This document shows positions 57,968-64,000 of a stretch of DNA of 64,000 nucleotides, one piece after another. How positions within the stretch are numbered: the first letter of the stretch is position 1; the number at the start of each line of letters is the position of its first letter. The DNA is taken from the NCBI GenBank assembly GCA_001972305.1, contig BDDD01001367.1:124001-188000 (forward strand), in the 5' to 3' direction. The translations under genes were made by a program, and so were the position numbers. The notes under the pieces are model-generated. The model was not told the origin of the DNA. It saw nothing but the letters and a program-made list of their open reading frames with translations, and made no database searches. This DNA is from Cephalotus follicularis (lineage: Eukaryota > Streptophyta > Magnoliopsida > Oxalidales > Cephalotaceae).

Positions 57968-60660
57968 TCTGATCAAGTAAAAAATGCAGTTGACGGAGTG
58001 AAAACATTCAATGAAGAAAATTATGATCTTATTATCGATGATACCGTGGGGAGTCATAAACTGGAAGCTGCTTTTATTGAAGTAATGCGCCAAGTTTACG
58101 AAGCAATGGTAGCGTTTTTGTAACACCCCTAATGAAACAGGATGTCACGCCGAACAACCTTATAAAAACATATCAAAGTAACTTAATTTTTATTCAAAAA
58201 TAATAATATTCAAATCTAAAATAATAGAATAACGACATAGGTTCCAAAATCAAATATTATTTAAAACCCAACAAATTTCCAAAGGTCCACACAAGACCAC
58301 AAAGTTACTAAAATAACCAAGGATCAGACTTCTAACTAATTCTCTAGCAAAAAGGGTGTTTCTCTCCTCATGTTTGTCCCTGGTGCCTCAGATAACCTGC
58401 TGCATAGATAGAAAACACGGCTGAGCAAACCTCGGTACATATATAGAATAACAAAACAAATGACAAAACTTAAAAGCGAACAATTTTCAAATATTTCCAA
58501 ACATAAACATATACATATAGATTTAGAAATCTTCATAAAGTAAAAAATGAGCTTTCGAACATATCAATTTCAGATTTTCCAAACACCATGTTTCATACTG
58601 AGATATATATATATATATAATCATAACTAATTCCGCGTACGTACCATGCCAAACGGTAGTAACATACCGGTACATACTAATATATACATATACAAGGATT
58701 TCCGGGGATCCATATGCCTAATGGAATGACGTGCACGGCACTACATAATCAATTTTCTAACTTACCGAACATACATCCTAGGGCCGACCCATACGCCTCT
58801 ATCAAATATTACACTCAGGTGACAATCAAAATCTGGATACAAAATCCTCTTCAAAGGATACACAAAGAGAGACGTCATAGACTGATCACACCGCTATGGA
58901 TGGTGTCTTGTCTCCGTGCCAGAGAACATGCCTATAATATCCCATAGGTGGTTATATCTCAGTATATCAACAATTTCCAAAATATTGATTTACCCAAAAA
59001 TCAATTAAAAACACATAGGTTGTCCAAATAAATCTAAAATTTCTCAATCTTAAAATCGTTTATTAACCCTGATAATTTATAAATCAGCAATTACATATTT
59101 GCTTAGTCAGAAATCAAACTTACTTACATAGTCAAAATCAAACTCATTGAATATTGCAAAATAATTAAAGAGAATGACAATAAATGAAGCCTGTACTTTG
59201 TTCATTAAAAAGAAAAACTGAAGTTACTCCAAAATCAAGAGGAAGAGAATCAAGGACAAAAATATCTGTACCTTGAGCAATCACAACAAAAGCTTACAGA
59301 TAGATCAACAAAACGTCAAATTTCCCTAGACTGCACCACGGTCATTGCAATTATCTAAAAGAAATAAAAAGATTCATATTAGGACTTGGAATTGATTGAG
59401 AAAATGTCGACGTTTTACCCGATAAAAAGCTGAAAGCGACGACATTTTTTTGTAAACCGACGACGCTTTAACACTAAAAACGAAAGCGTTGACTCAAGCG
59501 TCAATGAAAAAGAGTGGAAAAGAAATATTAAAAGTCTCTGGTTTTAAGCGTCGACGCTTATTACAAAACCGGCAGCGCTTTACAATGAAACCTAAACGAA
59601 AGCGCTCTATCAAAACGTATCAAACGTCGACGCACGGGTATAAGCGTCGGCGCTTGTAACGAAACTGGCGACACTTATACAGAAAACAGCGGCGCCACAG
59701 TCGGATCAATTGCACCATTTTGCAAAACAATTCAGTAAAATCCAAGAGAACGAAAGTTAATAGCAAAAACATGATTTTAGATTATAAAACAAGGTCTCAT
59801 AAAAAGAAAAGAATGGATTCTAAAAATCCTATATAAATAATTATCTGCTTGAAATAAGGCATCAACAATCAGAAAATCAAAACCAGATTCCAAAACAATT
59901 TATAGGTGATGTCCGAAAACTGCTAAACAGACCAAGAATCAAGAGATTATACAGATGGTGGCTGGACTCAAAGAGAAAGGTGATTTCTAACAACCTGCAC
60001 ATACAATGGATTAATATCACAGCAAAACGAATCATCAAACAAAAACCATAGTGAATGAACCTGAATATGATGCAGAAAATAGCAAGAAAACGCAAGAATT
60101 CCAGGGCTATGCAGGCAGCGACTGAAGAGAGGGAGAGAGAGAGAGGCTGGCGTGAAATAAAATAGTAGAATAGGGTTTTATTTTTGTTTTTAAAGCAATT
60201 CGGTTAGAGGAAAAACTGCAGGAAGGAAAAAAATGTTTTATTTATCTTAAAGACTAACTAACACACACACTTAGTAGGCCAAGGCTAGAATCAATTAGCC
60301 CAACCAAAACAAACCCAAAGAGAAGCCCACTTGCAACTAAACAATAGCCCCCACACACAGACAGATAGAAAAGGTCTGAAATTTAACATACGAACATGTG
60401 AGATATTACAGTTTTGGCATTCAATGTCTTTTCGTTTTATTCATTTTATTGTTGTTGATAATATAAAGCGTCTTTCCCTTTTATCTTCTAGAAACCAGCT
60501 CTTGTCATATTTGTTACATACAGTAGTATTGGACAAGCTGCATTTGATCAAGCTCAAGCATTTAAGCAAAGCGTCGTAGTTGGAGCTGTGAGCTGTGATT
60601 GTTACCAAGATGGATGGCCATGCCAAAGGAGACGTTGCTTTTAGTGCGTATTGCAATTAT
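57968..60660 (+). pseudogene. SRP54: SRP54 pseudogene, two G-domain exons with an LTR-filled intron
   Basis: Exon 57968-58108 reads [20 protein letters not shown] then [18 protein letters not shown], corresponding to the SRP54 DLIIVDTSGRHKQE (G3 motif) segment, here altered. The donor is GTAGCG at 58109. Exon from 60492 (acceptor TTCTAG) reads [20 protein letters not shown] then [14 protein letters not shown] 7-bp direct duplication (GAGCTGT) near 60580-60592 then shifts the frame. The TKMDGHAKG motif follows in a shifted frame, with GG changed downstream. Introns are retained, so this is a duplicated, not retrotransposed, copy. Confidence 0.88.
58119..60410 (+). mobile_element. Solo LTR (2292 bp) in an SRP54 pseudogene intron
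   Basis: TGTAACACCCC...GAGATATTACA, flanked by perfect gtttt at 58114-58118 and 60411-60415. Ends and length fit chromovirus (Tekay-like) gypsy LTRs. It contains a cluster of CGTCGACG-type words at 59400-59700. Confidence 0.88.
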
Positions 60661-60914
60661 CATAGTTAGATTTAGTTTCCAAAGGATTTGAGGGTCGACA
60701 TATTAATGTCGCCATCAAAGTGACAATTGCAAGTATAATACAATCTAGATATTAATATCTCAAGTGATGGGGGTTGGAATTTAAGAGAAAATGGTTAGAT
60801 ATCCACTTTTATCTTAACCACAATTCCAAAATAAACTGAACCATAAACAGTTTTATCCATTTAAATTAATTCCAATAGCCAAGGGTCCTATCCCGGCATA
60901 GCCAACGTAAAGTA
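60661..60914. other. Leader remnant of the next LTR element and/or SRP54 intron
   Basis: No coding similarity. The right part, read on the minus strand, follows the primer binding site and is probably retrotransposon leader. Confidence 0.4.
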
Positions 60915-61519
60915 GGCTCTGATACCACTAAATGTCAAGTCCCAAACCATAGGAGGACCCCATAGCCTTACACATGACAAACCATCAATACAATCAATCC
61001 ATATCATTGTAGCATAATGTCCAGATTACGCTATAAAATAAAACTTTAATACATAATCATGCATGCAAAAACAATCATTCAAAATCTTACGTGGATAAAC
61101 CCAAATAATACATTACATTCCATATATGTGTGTAGCGCAACCACAACCCGGTAGGTCAATATAACTAAAAAACAACACATCTCTTATACAATAAGTTAGA
61201 TAGAGGAAAATGCATTGCAACTAGAAGTATTACTCTGTAGCCCGTTCCGCTCACTTCGAGGCGTCTTCTGCACTCGACCCTAGAAGTTGTGCCCATTTCA
61301 AGAATGGGTAAGCCAAACACAGCTATGTAGGTAATACTATATGCAATGAAGTGTACAGATATAGTAGATATATGCATGACATGTGAAATGCATGAATGTC
61401 AACCAATCCATAAGGTCTGAGCACCACTTTGCCCCTCCGACCCAAGATAGTAGTGCCACCGACTACCTACCTTTTCGGGGTCGTAGCTGAGTGAGGTCGA
61501 GATAACACTGACCACATAA

Positions 61520-61945
61520 ATACTAGTCCTCGATGGTCCTAGCCCATAATGGTGTAACCTTGGTTCAACTATACCATAATGCTAGTCCTCAATGGTCTTA
61601 GCCCATATCATAATGCCAATGCTCAATGCTCTTAGCCTATATCATATTTCCATTGGTCCGTCCATAATGCGGTGTCCCTTGTAGGTCCACCCCTAAAGTT
61701 GTGTCCCAATACCCTCCATATAATATGGTCTAACACCCGTAACCTTCATGACGGAAATGGAGATTATGAATGAGTTATCTCGTCAAGTCTCAAACGATAA
61801 CAAACCATTAACCATAACCATATAAGCCCATAACCCATGACCATATAACCATTTAAATGATAGAGACCTAATCATAAACGATCGTATAAGATCCATCTGC
61901 CAAAACTCATTTCCATAATGCTAGTCCTCAAGGATCCTAGCCATA
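61520..61945. repeat. Imperfect repeats of CTAGTCCTCAATGGTCTTAG type within the LTR
   Basis: Copies near 61527, 61580, 61615 and 61918, with partial copies between. Spacing is irregular (35-90 bp apart in the main group). Confidence 0.6.
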
Positions 61946-62848
61946 CCATTTCCATTTTCTTGGTCTCTATCGAAATTATTAAAATAATGAAGAGGAGGTC
62001 CAACTAGGATAATTGTGTCCAAACATCCACATTGAACTAACCTAACAATTTATTGAAAATATCTCTGAAATTCATGTAGAAAATTGGTTTGAGGGTCGAT
62101 TGTGTTAAAAGATGATTCACATAGGCTACACGGTCCTAGGGAGGTTTCCTATGAAATCCCGTTTGAGGATAAAAGAGTTTGGGATTGAAAAGGAGTTGAA
62201 AATATAACATTTGTATAAAAACAGGACAAAACGTCGACCCTTTTGTGCAAGGCGTCAACGATTTGCACCTAGAAAAGCGCCGACGCTTTGACAAAAGCAT
62301 CGCCGCTTTGCGCATATCAGTTAAAATGATGATTGCAGTTCAAAGCGTTGATGGTTAGCATCAAAGCGTCGACGCTTTGACAGATCTAGAAACTGTCCGT
62401 ACATCGTTTTACAGTCCAAATTGCATCTCAAATCCATTTTAAACAGTTTAAACCATGATCCAAGGGAGCTACAAGCCCCAATGGTCGATTTTAACTCAAA
62501 ACCATCTTTAAAACATTGAAATCTATTTCCATAAACCATCCATCGAGAGAGGAAGGAGATTGGGCAAAAGTCCCAAACTCACTAATCTCTCTCTGATTTC
62601 CATTTTGATCCGTTTTAAACCATACCATTTACCCTAGCTCATCCATATAGCCTTGATCTACCATCCCATAACCATATAATCATTCAATTCCATTAATATG
62701 CATGAATTCAAAGTATATATGCAGAACCTACCTCAAAATTATCGAGGTGAAGAACAACAAGGATCTGCTGCTGAACCCTTGATTTGATCATTTCTTCAAG
62801 TTTTACTCTCTATCACGGATCCAACGGCTCATTCCTTGCTCAAATCCG

Positions 62849-62849
<1 letters not shown>

Positions 62850-62895
<46 letters not shown>
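62850..62895. repeat. (CT)n microsatellite
   Basis: About 23 CT units in the LTR. Confidence 0.9.
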
Positions 62896-62897
<2 letters not shown>

Positions 62898-63279
62898 GAT
62901 CTCTCTAGACTGAGGAGAAGATAAATTATGAGAAAGAAGAGTTCAGCTCACCTATATATAGGCTTCCTTGAGCGAAAACCCAAAATCTCGCCCTAGGTTC
63001 TAATGAACCCCTCCATAACCCATAAACGTCCATAAAAATGAAAATATCATATACCATATACAAACAATGTCATCCGATAAATACGATACTGTACAATATC
63101 ATATAAGCACAAACAATTATAAACACTTATAACATGGGCTTATAGATTGAGCCCCAGCCATCATTTGCCTTACCTTGGTTGACATCAGTGTCTCTGTGTT
63201 TTGTGTGCATTTGATATATACTATTCATACTTATCATAATTTTCATGTTAACCAATGTGCTAGTGCTATTATTTTGTAG

Positions 63280-63690
63280 ATTTTTTTAGTGCATCCCGAA
63301 TATTTTGTCGAATTAACGTCAACAGGTTACGAAAAGAACTATATGACCACGATGGATTCAATGACTAATCAAGGCAAGTCAAAGGTATTTTAGGTACACG
63401 TTTTGGACAAATCCTTAATAGCTAACCACTTATATATACTATAGAGTTGGATAGTTCGAATCCGAATCTCATTAACGAGTCAAGAGTGATAAGAATGGCA
63501 CTTGGTTCTGGTCGTTGAGTCAGAGAAGTAATGGAGTTGTTGGAAAGGAACAAAAATCTAGCCAAGAATTGGAGCAAAGGGAGGGGAAAGAAAAATGATG
63601 ATCTAAGTGCCTTAATTAGAAATATGTTGAAGCAGATTTGTGTCAAGGGTGGCTTGCAAAACTAGATGAGAAGTAAATCGAATAGGAATT
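63280..63690 (+). pseudogene. SRP54: SRP54 pseudogene, M-domain exons
   Basis: Segment to 63384 reads HPEYFVELTSTGYEKNYMTT then MDSMTNQGKSK, corresponding to ...GFSAELMPKG...RYMTMMDSMTN, with an internal deletion. The donor is GTATTT. The next exon starts at 63445 (acceptor CTATAG): LDSSNPNLINESRVIRMALG, SGR, stop (TGA near 63516, CGA or CAA expected), VREVMELLERNKNLAKNWSK, then LSALIRNM, LKQI, GGLQN, stop (TAG near 63663). These match the methionine-rich signal-peptide-binding domain. Beyond 63690 similarity fades. Confidence 0.88.
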
Positions 63691-64000
63691 TATACAAAGT
63701 CGATATACTAACTGTTTCCACTTTCCATGATGTTTTTTTTCTTCAGAGGGTGTTCATATTACTACTTACAGTACTGATCAATTTGGTACATATTTTGGTA
63801 GGATGTTAATGTTAGTACATATTCCCTTGTACATATTTTGTTACAAGGAAACATTAGGCATATTATAGAGAAAAAGGTGCAAAATAGGGTATGCATAAAG
63901 GCAAAATGAACACGATTAGACAATTTCAATTCAATATCCATCCTGATTAATCTAGGGTATTAGATAACACTAGTGCGTTCCAATTTTTTGCGGGAGTTTA
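63691..64000. other. Unassigned sequence at the right edge
   Basis: AT-rich; nothing supported. TACATATTTTG occurs twice (about 63787 and 63830). Confidence 0.4.

Larger units (their letters stand above)
60916..63184 (-). mobile_element. 5' LTR plus primer binding site of a minus-strand gypsy-like element fragment
   Basis: LTR 60933-63184 (2252 bp) has inverted tips TGTCAA/TTGACA. On the minus strand the LTR end is followed after five bases by TGGTATCAGAGCC (60915-60927), the complement of initiator tRNA-Met used as primer. Only ~250 bp of possible leader remains to the left. It sits between SRP54 exons. Internal features: CATAATGCTAGTCCTCAATG-like tandem repeats (61520-61940), GCGTCGACGC words (62230-62380) and a CT run (62850-62895). 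Confidence 0.75.

Noticed and set aside
63422..63646. 74-codon minus-strand ORF
   Set aside because: The opposite strand carries clear SRP54 M-domain similarity across two exons.

Overview
The window is nuclear DNA of a eudicot plant. The evidence is AT-rich intergenic sequence, GT-AG introns, a cytosolic-type adenine phosphoribosyltransferase gene, a CUE-domain gene, a chloroplast type-A DnaJ gene, an intronless RPS5-like CC-NBS-LRR resistance gene, and many plant LTR retrotransposons. I cannot name the species. No bacterial-type system, CRISPR array, rRNA gene or functional tRNA gene is visible. Exon boundaries below were placed by hand from GT/AG sites, reading-frame phase and family similarity.

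Layout. 1-9621: a Ty3/gypsy element of the Tat (Retand-like) type on the minus strand, entering from beyond the left edge. It carries a decayed gag-pol and an intron-containing ORF on the opposite strand. 10584-16354: a six-exon APT gene whose fifth intron holds a ~2-kb hAT-like element. 18952-21650: a five-exon CUE-domain gene. 23244-30965: an eleven-exon chloroplast DnaJ gene with a small foldback element in an intron. 32097-34838: the NBS-LRR gene, preceded by a row of GGCCCA repeats.

34839-55170 is a scrambled derivative of a resistance-gene cluster. It contains repeated copies of the NBS-LRR 3' end and flank, a truncated NBS-LRR fragment (42850-43440), and two related Ty1/copia elements (35355-40861 and 48986-53940). 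It also holds a tandemly duplicated LTR, a minus-strand LTR fragment, a ~2.5-kb LTR-like repeat and a MULE-type foldback element.

55370-63690 holds scattered exons of an SRP54 (signal recognition particle 54 kDa GTPase) pseudogene. It is interrupted by a solo Tat LTR, a solo ~2.3-kb LTR with a perfect 5-bp target duplication, and a 5'-truncated-style fragment of another LTR element with its primer binding site.

The four apparently intact host genes (APT, CUE, DnaJ, NBS-LRR) all lie on the plus strand and show no functional linkage beyond neighbourhood. The most interesting material is the retroelement biology: a spliced antisense ORF, two copia elements with non-canonical TA...CA LTR ends, a SINE-like head in their leaders, and palindromic motifs shared by two long LTRs. 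The other notable feature is the previously unmarked, heavily interrupted SRP54 pseudogene.
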